Counted from the first letter of the stretch, positions 1-9,278 are shown. The stretch is 64,000 bases of DNA from Lachnospiraceae bacterium (GCA_029063085.1 JAIDOW010000054.1:1-64000); one strand, 5' to 3'. The notes: generated from the letters alone by a model not told the origin. Translations and numbers: made by a program.

Positions 1-22
1 ATGTTATGAAGGAGATAAAATA

Positions 23-290
23 ATGATTGCTGTGAATACAAAAGACTATTCTAAATTGATACGGGCTGTTCCTTTGAAATTACAGATACAGACAAAAAAA
101 TATATTTCAAGCAAATAATAAAAATGTTCATTTTAATCATTATTATCATTTTATTAGTAATAATTGAAAAACAAAGAAAAGAAACAGAAAAATATAATTT
201 GTTTTGATTGAGAATAATGACATTATAAAGAATGATTCAGATGTTATCTGGTCTATTAGTTCAACAATGTGGGAATCACCATGGCGGTGA
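23..290 (+). pseudogene. Decayed small ORFs, possibly one frameshifted membrane-protein gene
   Basis: A 31-codon ORF (23-118) has a good AAGGAG ribosome binding site. It is followed by an ORF from ATG 124 that begins with a very hydrophobic Ile/Leu stretch and stops at 207. An overlapping reading in another frame from about 201 continues to a stop at 288-290. The pieces look like a small gene broken by stops and a frameshift. From 291 to 562 there are further short coding-like stretches without a usable start. I do not recognise a family. Confidence 0.3.
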
Positions 291-562
291 CAAACCAGAA
301 GGGTGAAGCAGTCAGGAAATATGCTTATGTATAGAAGTTACATCAAAGTACTATTTGTATGGTTCTAATAGTAGCCTCAAATATACGATTATGGCAAGTT
401 ATGTTGAATAAGAAAAAACATATTTTTTTACAGGGAAATTTGTTGAGTCAGATATATTTTTTGTGTTGATATTTGAAGAAATAAAAAGAAAAGGAAATTT
501 ACCGTTTGATATTGAAATATTAGAAGTCCCCAGGATTTTAAAGTTTATAAAATTAAAATTAC

Positions 563-813
563 GTGGAACCGGATATAAGTATTATATGCGATAAAAACAA
601 ACTTACGGATAAAGGGTGTAATGGTACTCCTGATTGGATAATAGAAGTTGTATTGCCTGGCAGCCGGCAGGTGTCAGAGAATATTGGATTGTTGATCCAG
701 AAAAGGAAATCATTACAGTTTATAGTTTTGAAAAAGAAACAATGGAACAATATTCTTTTTGTGAAGATGTGCCAGTTAGAATATATGCGGGATTTTTTAT
801 AAAAGTACAGTAA
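563..813 (+). pseudogene. Broken Uma2-family (DUF820) endonuclease remnant
   Basis: The frame from 563 reads VEPDISIICDKNKL...PDWIIEVV.PGS, which matches the central part of Uma2-family PD-(D/E)XK nuclease-like proteins (EPD...PDW.IEIVSPS). After the PGS the match jumps frame: from 667 the sequence reads AGVREYWIVDPEKEIITVYS and continues to a stop at 811-813, the usual C-terminal part of the family. The segment normally lying between the two parts is missing, so an internal deletion has removed it and shifted the frame. The N-terminal part upstream of 563 is also not recognisable. It is very unlikely to make a working protein. Confidence 0.75.
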
Positions 814-846
814 TTATTATTGATTTATATTATAGGCAGTTAATTT

Positions 847-924
847 AAAGCATTTGGAGAAATATAATGATATGTTCCTGTAAAGTAGACAGGTTAGATA
901 TTATTATATTTCTTCAAATGCTTT
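847..924. repeat. 27-bp imperfect inverted repeat (hairpin)
   Basis: Bases 847-873 and 898-924 are reverse complements with about two mismatches; a smaller complementary pair (CCTGT/ACAGG) lies in the loop. It sits 34 bases after the stop of the Uma2 remnant and is followed by a T-rich stretch, so it could be its old terminator or a small palindromic element. A second short inverted repeat, GTTAGTAATT/AATTACTAAC, lies at 965-974 and 997-1006. I see no gene between 814 and 1191. Confidence 0.5.
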
Positions 925-1191
925 TATTTTGCTAAAGACAGATAAAAGGAATAAGAGTGAATGAGTTAGTAATTATGAGGATTTTATGGGTGATAAAATT
1001 ACTAACGCATAAGGGATGATTTTGTAAGAGAAGAAAAAGAAAGTATTGCCGGTATAAAAGATTTTATACAGAAATTCCATATGTATAAATTACGCTTTTT
1101 GTTGAAAATACCTTTCAAACCATGTATAATACATCTATATGTCAATTGCAGGCATATAATTGAAAACATAGGATCAAAGGATGATATTAAC

Positions 1192-2070
1192 ATGCAAATA
1201 TACATTATACTTGCCGTACTGGCAATCTTTTTCATATATATGGTGGTCTGGACGTGGAAGCTTCATTTCTTCACCAAAAGACAGAAGAAAGTAAAACGCA
1301 TTAAGGAGCTCCGGGCAAAGGGAAATGAGATCAAGAAGCGGACGATCGACTGTACAAAGGATTACTGGTACAATCTCAGAGAAGTGGAAGACTGCAAAGA
1401 GGGTGAAGATTTTGAAAAGTATTACCACTATTTTATAGGTGTGGATCAGGGTGTTCAGGAACTGCTGATGGAGATGTATGACTGCGGAATTGTACGGACG
1501 GATGAGATAGAAGAGATTGCTTATGGTAAGAATCATTTCCGGAATGTGGATTTATCGTTTCTGGAGGAACTGGAACAGGAGATGGATACAGAAGACAGCG
1601 AAGAAGCAGAGGAAGATGTTGCGGTAGGAAAGTCAGTTTTAGATGATGGAATTATACAGGTAGATGGACTTTTGGGGGACTTCTTTGGTGCAAAGAATCA
1701 GGATATCGTCAGAGCTGCCAAGAACCTGAAGAAAGATGATCCGGGAATTATGGATATTAAGGGTACTTTGTCGGAAGGCGTTGAAGAAGTGATTGCCGCA
1801 GTAGATGCGGAGAAACGAGCCGAGGAAGAAGAGAATGAGCCGATTATCAAGCGGGAAGAGAAATCCGTGGAGGATGCCAGAAAAGCAAGAGCGATGACGG
1901 CTAATGCGGAAATCAGGAATAAGATTTATGAAAAATGGGTAGGCTATGTTTTTGAATTATATGAATTGATCAATATTAATGCTAATGAGGATACGAAACA
2001 TAAGATTAGGAAAGCATTGATGGATTATGGCTACAATGATGTAGACATTTTATTAGAGGGTCCGGAATAA
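1192..2070 (+). CDS. Membrane-anchored acidic protein of unknown function
   Basis: This is a 292-residue protein if translation starts at ATG 1192, the start that places a hydrophobic helix at the N terminus (residues about 4-22). An upstream in-frame ATG at 1081 would add 37 residues that do not look like coding sequence. After the anchor comes a Lys/Arg-rich helical stretch, a globular part with a YWYNLREVEDCKEGEDFEKYY segment, a very acidic linker (EDSEEAEEDV) and a charged helical C terminus. A strong hairpin terminator follows the stop. I do not recognise the family; the sequence only suggests a single-pass membrane protein with a cytoplasmic body. Confidence 0.7.
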   Translation: MQIYIILAVLAIFFIYMVVWTWKLHFFTKRQKKVKRIKELRAKGNEIKKRTIDCTKDYWYNLREVEDCKEGEDFEKYYHYFIGVDQGVQELLMEMYDCGIVRTDEIEEIAYGKNHFRNVDLSFLEELEQEMDTEDSEEAEEDVAVGKSVLDDGIIQVDGLLGDFFGAKNQDIVRAAKNLKKDDPGIMDIKGTLSEGVEEVIAAVDAEKRAEEEENEPIIKREEKSVEDARKARAMTANAEIRNKIYEKWVGYVFELYELININANEDTKHKIRKALMDYGYNDVDILLEGPE

Positions 2071-2072
2071 AC

Positions 2073-2105
2073 AGCTGCCGCATATATGCGGCAGCTACTT
2101 TTATA
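2073..2105 (+). terminator. Rho-independent terminator
   Basis: The hairpin AGCTGCCGCAT/ATGCGGCAGCT (2073-2096) is almost perfect and is followed by a T-rich run. It closes the 1192-2070 gene. Confidence 0.85.
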
Positions 2106-2131
2106 CAATATAATAGAATAGAGGGTTTAAC

Positions 2132-3043
2132 ATGGATTTTTTTGTACCGACAATCAAGGACATGAAAGAAATAAAGGATGCACTGAATGATAACAAAAAA
2201 AGATGCTGTGAGATGTCACCGGCCAATACTGTTTTGTGGGCAAAGCATTACAATACGGAAATTGCTTTCTGGGAGGGGAATCTCATTTTCCGGTCTAACA
2301 GGGAGAAGATAGGTTATGTATATTCCTGCAATCTTTTAAGTGCAGAGAAACCAAAGCAGTTATTTGACAGACTGGTGGAACTGGCTAAGGAAGAAGGGCA
2401 GCGGTTTTGCATGTATTGTGTGATGGAAGAGGAGATGGAACTTATAGAAGGGTGGTATCCGGGTGTTTACCAGATGACATATAATCGTGACGAATCAGAT
2501 TATATTTATATGCAGGAAAAGCTGGCATCTTTAGCAGGGAAGAAGCTGCACGGAAAGAGAAATCATATTCATCGCTTTGAAGAGCAGAATCCTGACTGGG
2601 TATATGAGAGGATATCGGAGGAAAACGAAGAAGATTGTGCAAAAATGGCAATGCGGTGGTGCATGAAAAATTGTACTGGTGAAGAAAATGAAATTGAATA
2701 TGATAAGATAGATGAATCCAAACTGGTGGTATATGCAATCCGTCACAGGGATGAGCTGGGTATGATTGGTGGTGCCCTTAGGGCAGGCGGCAGCATCATA
2801 GCCATTACCCTTGGTGAAAGGCTTACTTCTGATACCTTTGTCGTGCATTTTGAAAAAGCATTTTCAGAGATTCAGGGGGCTTATCCGATGATCAACAGGG
2901 AATTTGTAAGACATGAACTTGCAGATTATACGTATGTAAACAGAGAGGAAGATTTGGGAGAAGAAGGTCTTCGCAAAGCTAAGCTTTCTTACCGTCCGGA
3001 GATTATCTTGAATAAAGGAATCCTGACGGTAAGAGAAGCTTAA
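2132..3043 (+). CDS. DUF2156 (LPG synthase C-terminal type) protein
   Basis: This 303-residue protein has the features of soluble DUF2156 proteins, which share the GNAT-like acyl/aminoacyl-transferase fold of phosphatidylglycerol lysyltransferase (MprF C-terminal domain). Visible family marks are KLHGKRNHIHRF near residues 138-149 and the C-terminal YVNREEDLGEEGLRKAKLSY followed by a P. There is no membrane segment, so it lacks the flippase half of MprF. The substrate is not predictable from this sequence. It is preceded by a terminator and probably transcribed alone. Confidence 0.75.
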   Translation: MDFFVPTIKDMKEIKDALNDNKKRCCEMSPANTVLWAKHYNTEIAFWEGNLIFRSNREKIGYVYSCNLLSAEKPKQLFDRLVELAKEEGQRFCMYCVMEEEMELIEGWYPGVYQMTYNRDESDYIYMQEKLASLAGKKLHGKRNHIHRFEEQNPDWVYERISEENEEDCAKMAMRWCMKNCTGEENEIEYDKIDESKLVVYAIRHRDELGMIGGALRAGGSIIAITLGERLTSDTFVVHFEKAFSEIQGAYPMINREFVRHELADYTYVNREEDLGEEGLRKAKLSYRPEIILNKGILTVREA

Positions 3044-3113
3044 TGTGCAAGTACAATTGTTTATTATTCATTGCATACAGAGTAGTATTTTCAAATATTA
3101 ATGAGTCAGTACA

Positions 3114-4781
3114 TTAGGTTTCTTCCTGTTCTTCTATATTGCGTACGCCGGATTTGGCAGTCAGGATCAATACTACCAGATTGGCAGCGGCAAGAATTAG
3201 GACGAGAATGAGGGCAGTAAATCCAATGGAGATTTTAGTGTTGCAAAACAGGAAAAATCCTCCAATGCAGACAACCACGGTAAATGCGATAGAAATTGCC
3301 ATGGAGAAAAAAGTATTATAATTTTCCCGGAGAGCACTCATTTCGTCATCCCATATCAGCTTGGGCTGTATGGAATCAATGTAGATGCCCATATGTGACA
3401 CAAAAGTGATGGACATCAGACTTAGTAATGTGAAAAGCACAATGTGTATGATAGGTATTCGGATCAGAATACACACAGGCAGAAAATATACCAGAACGCC
3501 AATTGCCGGAAACAGAATTCCTACAAATGTTTTTATATTCCATTGTGTAAAATAAGGAACGGGAATATATTTCATAAAGGAAAAATGTTTTCCTTCCCGG
3601 GAGATTGCATTGGAACTTAAACTGTTGACAGCGGCAACGATAACTGAGATTCCCACAATCCCCAGTAAAAAGAATAATTGGATTCTTAAATCTCTATGGG
3701 CATACAGATGTCTCAATTTTTCTAATGAAATCTCATAGTGCTGGATCTTTAACATGGCATATACAAAAATCGGCCATAAAAAATTGATTGCAATGCAATT
3801 TGTGAAAAATACTGGTGTTCTCATCAGAATCCGCACTTCCTTCATGAAATAGGAATATGCAGGACTGTGCTGTTTACAGGAGGTAAGCAGTTTAGTAATA
3901 TCCTGCTCCTTTTTCCGCGAATCGGAAGAGGTAAGCCCGATAACCCCTTTAAAATACAATTTCTCGGAGAGGAAAAGCATAACGGCTATTACAGCTGCAT
4001 TGACTGCAATGTATCCTAAAAATGCAGGAAAACTGCCTTCACTGAAAGTTTTGACAAACAGAGGTACATTGGGGAAAATATAGTTCATAACGGTAAAGAA
4101 GGTCTGATCCCCAGCGGCTAACGTTTCCACATAAGTATCAATATCCATATTCTGTAGGAAACCAATAGAAGATACCAGTGCAATGACCATAATAAAAATC
4201 AGGGCTACGGATATTCTCTGAATCATATCCTTGCTGCGGATTAGTTTGGTAAATGCCATCATTACCATACTTAAGATTCCACAGTAGGCAAGCGGGATAA
4301 TGGGAAGTGTTATGATTCCGATTATGGAAAGAAGCCAGTTCAGAATTCCCATTTTAGAGCCGATACCAAATCCGATAATGCAGGAGAGTACCAAAACAAA
4401 CTGCATCATGTTCTCGTTGTAAAATGCAGCAGTAAATTTGGACGCAATGATCTGGTAAGCCCGAAGCGGCCATGGCAGCAGATATTCAATATCGTTGGAG
4501 AAGTAAAATTCATTAAATATAACGTTGATACCGAAAATAACGGTAAACAGGCAGATTACGTGAAACATTAACTGAATGCCAAGGGATTCGCATCCGATCG
4601 GTATCAGGGTTTCCGTCATTAGCTTTACTAAAATACCGACAGCTATGGCAACAGGAAGCAAAACACCAAAGATTCCAAATAAAGAAAGTATCACGATCAT
4701 AATTTTGCGGCGCTTGTCCTGAGGGGCGCTCATGCTGATAGCGGCAATAAATGTTTTGGTAAGAGTCAAATAGCTATTCAT
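3114..4781 (-). CDS. ABC transporter permease (exporter type)
   Basis: The 555-residue protein is strongly hydrophobic, with roughly 12-14 membrane segments in two bundles separated by a cytoplasmic region near residues 290-320 (SSDSRKKEQD). It resembles ABC-2-like permeases of Firmicutes efflux systems. Its start overlaps the last 8 bases of the ATPase gene upstream, so the two are translationally coupled and form one two-gene transporter. The substrate is unknown; no dedicated binding protein is present, which fits export. Confidence 0.8.
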   Translation of the reverse strand: MNSYLTLTKTFIAAISMSAPQDKRRKIMIVILSLFGIFGVLLPVAIAVGILVKLMTETLIPIGCESLGIQLMFHVICLFTVIFGINVIFNEFYFSNDIEYLLPWPLRAYQIIASKFTAAFYNENMMQFVLVLSCIIGFGIGSKMGILNWLLSIIGIITLPIIPLAYCGILSMVMMAFTKLIRSKDMIQRISVALIFIMVIALVSSIGFLQNMDIDTYVETLAAGDQTFFTVMNYIFPNVPLFVKTFSEGSFPAFLGYIAVNAAVIAVMLFLSEKLYFKGVIGLTSSDSRKKEQDITKLLTSCKQHSPAYSYFMKEVRILMRTPVFFTNCIAINFLWPIFVYAMLKIQHYEISLEKLRHLYAHRDLRIQLFFLLGIVGISVIVAAVNSLSSNAISREGKHFSFMKYIPVPYFTQWNIKTFVGILFPAIGVLVYFLPVCILIRIPIIHIVLFTLLSLMSITFVSHMGIYIDSIQPKLIWDDEMSALRENYNTFFSMAISIAFTVVVCIGGFFLFCNTKISIGFTALILVLILAAANLVVLILTAKSGVRNIEEQEET

Positions 4782-5496
4782 GGGCAGTCATCTCCAAAAA
4801 GATTTTTTCCAGATCCATATCCGGATATCTGGCTGTTAATTCATCCAAGGTTCCGTAGAACAAGGATTTACCGTGATTGATGATAATAACCTTATCACAA
4901 AGTTTTTCTGCTACTTCCAGAACATGGGTAGAAAAGAGAACGGAGTTGCCTGCATCGGCATGTTCCCGCATCATGTTTTTCAAGGCATATGCTGACTTGG
5001 GATCTAATCCGGTTAATGGTTCATCCAGTATCCAGACGGCAGGATCATGTACCAGTGCCGCAGCTACCATCATTTTCTGGCGCATTCCATGGGAATAACT
5101 CTGCATAGGTCTGTCAAGGACCTCTGACAGGTCAAAGCGGCTGGCAAATGTTTTGATACGTTCCTTTCGTACATCTGTAGGAACTTTATAAATATCGGAA
5201 ATCAGGTTCATGAATTCCAGTCCCTTTAGGCGCAAAAACATATCGGGACTGTCTGCAATGTATCCAATGACCTGTTTTGCCTTTAAAGGTTCTGCCTGCA
5301 TATCAAAGTCGTTAATGAAAATAGAACCGGAATCTGGTTTCAGAATTCCGGTCATCATTTTAAGGGTTGTGGTCTTACCTGCACCGTTAGGTCCGATAAA
5401 TCCCACGATCTCACCATTGTTTACGGTGAGATTCAGATTATCTACGGCACGTACCGTGCCATTATAAGTTTTTGTCACGTTTTCAATTTGAATCAT
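4774..5496 (-). CDS. ABC transporter ATP-binding protein
   Basis: A 240-residue ATPase with a Walker A GPNGAGKTTT (residues about 35-44), a variant signature region around YSHGMRQKMM and Walker B VWILDEPLTGLDP, followed by the H-loop FSTHV. It would energise the permease encoded just downstream. The ATPase follows the lytic transglycosylase gene by 14 bases, so the three minus-strand genes probably form one operon. The C-terminal part is short, as in ABC-2 exporters of the YhaQ/CcmA kind. Confidence 0.9.
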   Translation of the reverse strand: MIQIENVTKTYNGTVRAVDNLNLTVNNGEIVGFIGPNGAGKTTTLKMMTGILKPDSGSIFINDFDMQAEPLKAKQVIGYIADSPDMFLRLKGLEFMNLISDIYKVPTDVRKERIKTFASRFDLSEVLDRPMQSYSHGMRQKMMVAAALVHDPAVWILDEPLTGLDPKSAYALKNMMREHADAGNSVLFSTHVLEVAEKLCDKVIIINHGKSLFYGTLDELTARYPDMDLEKIFLEMTAHE

Positions 5497-5510
5497 AGCG
5501 GATCCTTTCT

Positions 5511-6200
5511 TTACTGTAAGTAAATGCGTGCAGGACTGGCAGCATCTTTTGCAGCAACGGCATAAACAACCGTGGCAGAATTATCGTTTGCTCCTGTGCC
5601 AGAGGATTTGTCTGCTGCTGCGTAGATAACATCGTCCGTATCAGAGGAACCCAGATAGCCTAAAATTTTGCGGACATAATTCTGTGTTTCCTTAAATGGT
5701 GGGATACCACCATATTTTTCTACGTTGCCGGAACCTGCATTGTAGGCAGCAAGTGCCAGTGAAATATTACCGTTATATTTTTCCAGAAGTCTTGACAGAT
5801 ATTTGGCACCGCCCATAATGTTATCTTTGGCGTTATAAGGATTGGCAACGCCCAAAGAAGAGGCAGTAGAAGGCATAAGCTGCATCACTCCGATGGCACC
5901 TGCACTGGATACCACACTGGGATTAAAATTAGATTCTGCCTTTGCCACAGCCTTTAGAAGCTTTTCATCTATACCATACTTGTCCGCCGCCTGTTTAAAA
6001 ATAGGGTCTAATTCTGCTGGTGCTGTTACCGGACATGAAGAAGAATCATTTCCCGGAATAGCGGATGATTCTGGTGTGGCATAAATAATGGTTTCCGCTT
6101 CAAAAACAGAATCAAAAGCAGAACTGTCGGTACTGCTTTGGCTGGGAATTTTATAATAACTGCTTTCGTCCATATATCCAATTCCATTTATGTTTTTCAT
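5511..6200 (-). CDS. Lytic transglycosylase (SLT domain)
   Basis: The C-terminal half carries a typical SLT fold: AAD.YGIDEKLLKAVAKAESNFNP with the catalytic Glu in AES, then AGAIGVMQLMPSTA and LALAAYNAGSGNV. Such enzymes cleave the glycan strands of peptidoglycan. I chose ATG 6200 because its AAAGGA lies 12 bases upstream; ATG 6212 would abut the ribosome binding site. The first 60 residues are low-complexity and Ser-rich with no evident signal peptide, which is odd for a cell-wall enzyme. It is the first gene of a probable operon with the ABC exporter. Confidence 0.85.
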   Translation of the reverse strand: MKNINGIGYMDESSYYKIPSQSSTDSSAFDSVFEAETIIYATPESSAIPGNDSSSCPVTAPAELDPIFKQAADKYGIDEKLLKAVAKAESNFNPSVVSSAGAIGVMQLMPSTASSLGVANPYNAKDNIMGGAKYLSRLLEKYNGNISLALAAYNAGSGNVEKYGGIPPFKETQNYVRKILGYLGSSDTDDVIYAAADKSSGTGANDNSATVVYAVAAKDAASPARIYLQ

Positions 6201-6381
6201 GTGAGTAAGCATCCTTTCGTAAACAATTATCTTAATTCTACTATAAAATGAGATAAAAGGGAATAAAAAATTTTATTTGTTTTCTTTTTTGGGTATGTTA
6301 CAATCAAAAATACAGGGATTCTGGTACGATGATATTCAGTGTACTAGTGAGAAAAATTATAGAAAGTACGAGAGGAAAGAG

Positions 6382-7905
6382 ATGTATTTAGATAAGGTAA
6401 ATCCATATAATATAACCAAACAGCATAAAAGGGACAAGCTTCACATTATTGAGAGAATCCGCATTTTATTTGACAGGGGAAGCTTTACGGAATATTATCC
6501 GGATAATGTATTGCATGAAAATGAAATGAGGAAGGAAGAGAGTACAGCAGAAACGGATGCCGGTTATGATGGTGTAATTACCGGATATGGCAGTATTTAT
6601 GGTCAGAAGGTTTATTTTTACGGTCAGGATTTCACCTGTATGGGAGGTACATTCGGCTATCAGCACAGCAGGCAGATCATAGCGATACTCAAAGAGGCGA
6701 TACAGGAGCGCAAACCGGTAATCGGTATCTATGATGGCGGTGGGGCGAGGATTCAGGAAGGAGCAGCTTCGGTGGCAGGATGTGGGGAATTGTTTTATAT
6801 GAATACACTGGCTTCCGGCTATATTCCGCAGATTTCAATTATTGCAGGAACCTGTGCAGGTGGTGCTGTATATTCTCCGGGGCTTACTGATTTTGTATTT
6901 ACAATAGACGGGCTCAGCAATATGTTTGTAACCGGTGCCAAAGTAATTAATGAAGTACAGGGAACGGATTATCTGATTGAGGAACTAGGCGGTGCAGGAA
7001 TACATGCAGCTGCAAGCGGAGTGGCTCATTTCAGGATGAAGGATGAGAGAAGCTGTTATGAGGAAGTCAGGAAACTCATTGATATACTGCCACCGTGTTA
7101 TATGGAAGAAAGATGTTTCCGCACGGATGTGTACCATGAAAAAGATATCAGTGATATCACCAGGCTGATACCGCAGGATAAGCAGGAGGTATATGATGTA
7201 AAACCGGTCATAGAAGAAATACTGGATGATGACAGCTTTATTGAGGTACACAGGGAATTTGCAAAAAATATTGTTGCAGGTTTTGGAAAATTAGGGGGGC
7301 TTACCGTTGGAGTGGTTGCGAGCCAGACGCTTCATAAAAATGGTGCCATTGACGTAGACGGAGCAGATAAAGCCGCATATTTTGTACGATACTGTGACTG
7401 TTATAATATACCAGTCATTACGCTGGTGGATTCTGCCGGATTTGTAATGGAGGCTGAGCAGGAGCATAGGGGATTGATCCGGCATGGCGCCAAAATGATA
7501 AATGCTTATGCAGATGCTACAACGATACGGCTGACGGTTATTTTGAGAAAGGCTTATGGAGGTCCGTATATTTTAATGGGCTGCAAGCAGCTGGGGGCCG
7601 ACAGGCATTATGTATGGCCTGATGCGGAGGTGGCAGTTATGAAAGCAGAGGGCGCAGTTGCAGTGATCAGCCATGGTCAGCTTGCTAAGCTGGAAGGTGT
7701 ACAAAAAGATGTATTTTTGAAGGAGCAGCTATCTGAATACCGGAAGCTTTATATGAATAGCGATATGGTATTGAAACGTCATTTTGTGGATGAGGAGATA
7801 AGACCAGAGAAGACAAGGGAAATTCTTTATCAGGATTTGATCAGACTGGCGGGGAAAAAGACGGCAGGAATATTACATAAAAAACATACGCATATGCCGG
7901 TATGA
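6382..7905 (+). CDS. Acyl-CoA carboxylase/decarboxylase carboxyltransferase subunit
   Basis: This 507-residue protein is a PccB/MmdA-type carboxyltransferase with both crotonase-like halves. The N half shows DGGGARIQEG, AGTCAGGAVYSPGLTDF and EELGGAGIHAAASGVAHF; the C half shows VDGADKAAYFVRYCD and AYGGPYILMGCKQLGAD. It transfers carboxyl groups between biotin and an acyl-CoA. ATG 6382 is chosen because AGAGGAAAGAG precedes it; the longer frame from 6277 is not protein-like and overlaps a likely promoter (TACAAT at 6298). No biotin carboxylase, biotin carrier or membrane decarboxylase gene is adjacent, so partners must lie elsewhere or it may work as an orphan. Confidence 0.85.
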   Translation: MYLDKVNPYNITKQHKRDKLHIIERIRILFDRGSFTEYYPDNVLHENEMRKEESTAETDAGYDGVITGYGSIYGQKVYFYGQDFTCMGGTFGYQHSRQIIAILKEAIQERKPVIGIYDGGGARIQEGAASVAGCGELFYMNTLASGYIPQISIIAGTCAGGAVYSPGLTDFVFTIDGLSNMFVTGAKVINEVQGTDYLIEELGGAGIHAAASGVAHFRMKDERSCYEEVRKLIDILPPCYMEERCFRTDVYHEKDISDITRLIPQDKQEVYDVKPVIEEILDDDSFIEVHREFAKNIVAGFGKLGGLTVGVVASQTLHKNGAIDVDGADKAAYFVRYCDCYNIPVITLVDSAGFVMEAEQEHRGLIRHGAKMINAYADATTIRLTVILRKAYGGPYILMGCKQLGADRHYVWPDAEVAVMKAEGAVAVISHGQLAKLEGVQKDVFLKEQLSEYRKLYMNSDMVLKRHFVDEEIRPEKTREILYQDLIRLAGKKTAGILHKKHTHMPV

Positions 7906-7919
7906 TACACTCTTTCCGA

Positions 7920-7951
7920 GCAAAAGAAACAGGGGACCGTAAGGTCCCCTG
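7920..7951 (-). terminator. Rho-independent terminator for the minus-strand Gly/Cys gene
   Basis: The stem CAGGGGACC/GGTCCCCTG (7930-7951) is perfect. Read on the minus strand it is followed by a T-rich run (TTTCTTTTG), so it terminates the gene at 7969-8217. Confidence 0.85.
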
Positions 7952-7968
7952 CGTGCTGGAATGTAGAA

Positions 7969-8217
7969 TTAGCAGCCGCAACCGCATCCTGAATTGCTGT
8001 TACCATTTCCGCCACAGCAGAAAAGAAGAAGTAAGATGATGATGATGCAAGAGCAGTTTCCACCACCAAAGCCGCAGCCATCATTTCCACCGAAGAAACT
8101 GCTTCCGCAGCCGTTGTCATTTCCACAGCAGCTGAAGAGAAGAATGAGAATGATGATCCATGTGCAGCAGCTGCCGCCACCAAAGCCGCATCCGCCTGTT
8201 GCTGATAAGTCGCCCAT
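7969..8217 (-). CDS. Tiny Gly/Cys-rich membrane protein with internal duplication
   Basis: An 82-residue protein with 14 Cys and many Gly. Two copies of one module are visible: residues 9-32 (GCGFGGGSCCTW, then IIILILLF and CCG) and 47-70 (GCGFGGGNCSC, then IIIILLLLF and CCGG), ending in GCGCGC. Each module has a Cys/Gly head, a short hydrophobic segment and a Cys pair. ATG 8217 is chosen because GGAGG lies 8 bases upstream; the frame could extend to a TTG that itself overlaps this GGAGG. A perfect terminator follows. The layout recalls small Gly-rich spore-associated membrane peptides of the YjcZ kind, but with far more Cys; I cannot assign a function. A secreted or spore-coat role is only a guess. 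Confidence 0.7.
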   Translation of the reverse strand: MGDLSATGGCGFGGGSCCTWIIILILLFSCCGNDNGCGSSFFGGNDGCGFGGGNCSCIIIILLLLFCCGGNGNSNSGCGCGC

Positions 8218-8369
8218 AAGGAAATCCTCCAATTATCTTTACACTGATATAATATGCGAAGGTAAAAAAGGTGTGACAGATTTATTGTTATTATTTTTCG
8301 GTTGAACTTGGAACGCCTATCTGGTAAACTTTTTATAATAGTGAAATTGATTACAAAAGGAGAGAAGAT

Positions 8370-9278
8370 ATGGAGACAATGGCAGATTTTGAAAAGGAAC
8401 TGACAAATTCGTTTCGTGTGATAAAAGAGGGCGAGATGGTAAAGGGGATGATTGTGGATATCAATGATGAGGCAGTTACCCTGGATTTGGATTATTTTGC
8501 ACCGGGAAAGATTCCCCTGTCAGAGCTTTCTGATGACCCGGATTTTTCAGCGATGAAAGATTTAAAAATAGGGGACAGCCTTCAGGCAGTCGTGATACAG
8601 ACGGATGACGGAACAGGGAATGTGGAGCTTTCCTTAAAGGAAGCGAACGAGGCATCTGCGTGGGAGCATTTAAAGGAGTTTTTGGAAGAGGAAACTATAG
8701 TAACGGTTAAGATTAAGGAAAGCGTGAACAGCGGAGTTATTACCTATTTAGAGGGAATCCGGGCGTTTATTCCGGCGTCCCAGCTGGCACTTTCTTTTGT
8801 AGAAGATACAGAGGAATATATCGGCAGATGTGTAGAGGCAAAAGTGATTACCGTAGATGAACGGGCGAAGAAGCTGGTACTTTCCGTTAAGGCGGTGTTA
8901 AAAGAGAAGGAAGCAGAGCACGACAGGGAGAAAATGGCAATGATTGTACCAGGGTCTGTTTTTGAGGGAACAGTGGAATCCCTTATGCCGTATGGTGCGT
9001 TTGTTCAGATGGATAATGGATTAACCGGTCTGGTACATATTTCCAGAATTTGTATGAAACGGATTAAAAAGCCTTCAGAGGTACTATCTGTGGGACAAAA
9101 AGTGAAGGTAAAGGTGTTAGAGGTAAAGGATGGAAAAATCAGCTTAAGCATCCGTGATGTGGAGACCAATACTTCCGATGTTGCAACGGATGTGATTGAA
9201 AAATTTGATTATGAGTGTGAGGAAATACCGAATAATCCGTTTGGAGCATTATTAGCAGGAATCAAATTAGATGAGTAA
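8370..9278 (+). CDS. S1-domain RNA-binding protein (ribosomal protein S1-like)
   Basis: The 302-residue protein consists of three S1 OB-folds: about residues 22-92 (GEMVKGMIVDINDEAVTLDL), 105-170 (VTVKIKESVNSGVITYLEG...FIPASQL) and 188-255 (GSVFEGTVESLMPYGAFVQM...GLVHIS). The third is closest to the classical domain. Bacillota often carry such short S1 homologues in place of the six-domain S1; they may help mRNA handling on the ribosome. The acidic tail ends right before the next gene. A clear GGAGAG ribosome binding site precedes ATG 8370. Confidence 0.85.
   Translation: METMADFEKELTNSFRVIKEGEMVKGMIVDINDEAVTLDLDYFAPGKIPLSELSDDPDFSAMKDLKIGDSLQAVVIQTDDGTGNVELSLKEANEASAWEHLKEFLEEETIVTVKIKESVNSGVITYLEGIRAFIPASQLALSFVEDTEEYIGRCVEAKVITVDERAKKLVLSVKAVLKEKEAEHDREKMAMIVPGSVFEGTVESLMPYGAFVQMDNGLTGLVHISRICMKRIKKPSEVLSVGQKVKVKVLEVKDGKISLSIRDVETNTSDVATDVIEKFDYECEEIPNNPFGALLAGIKLDE

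Noticed and set aside
7994..8305. 103-codon plus-strand frame opposite the Gly/Cys protein
   Set aside because: The minus strand has the better ribosome binding site and a perfect terminator; the plus frame is Pro/Met/Lys-rich low complexity.
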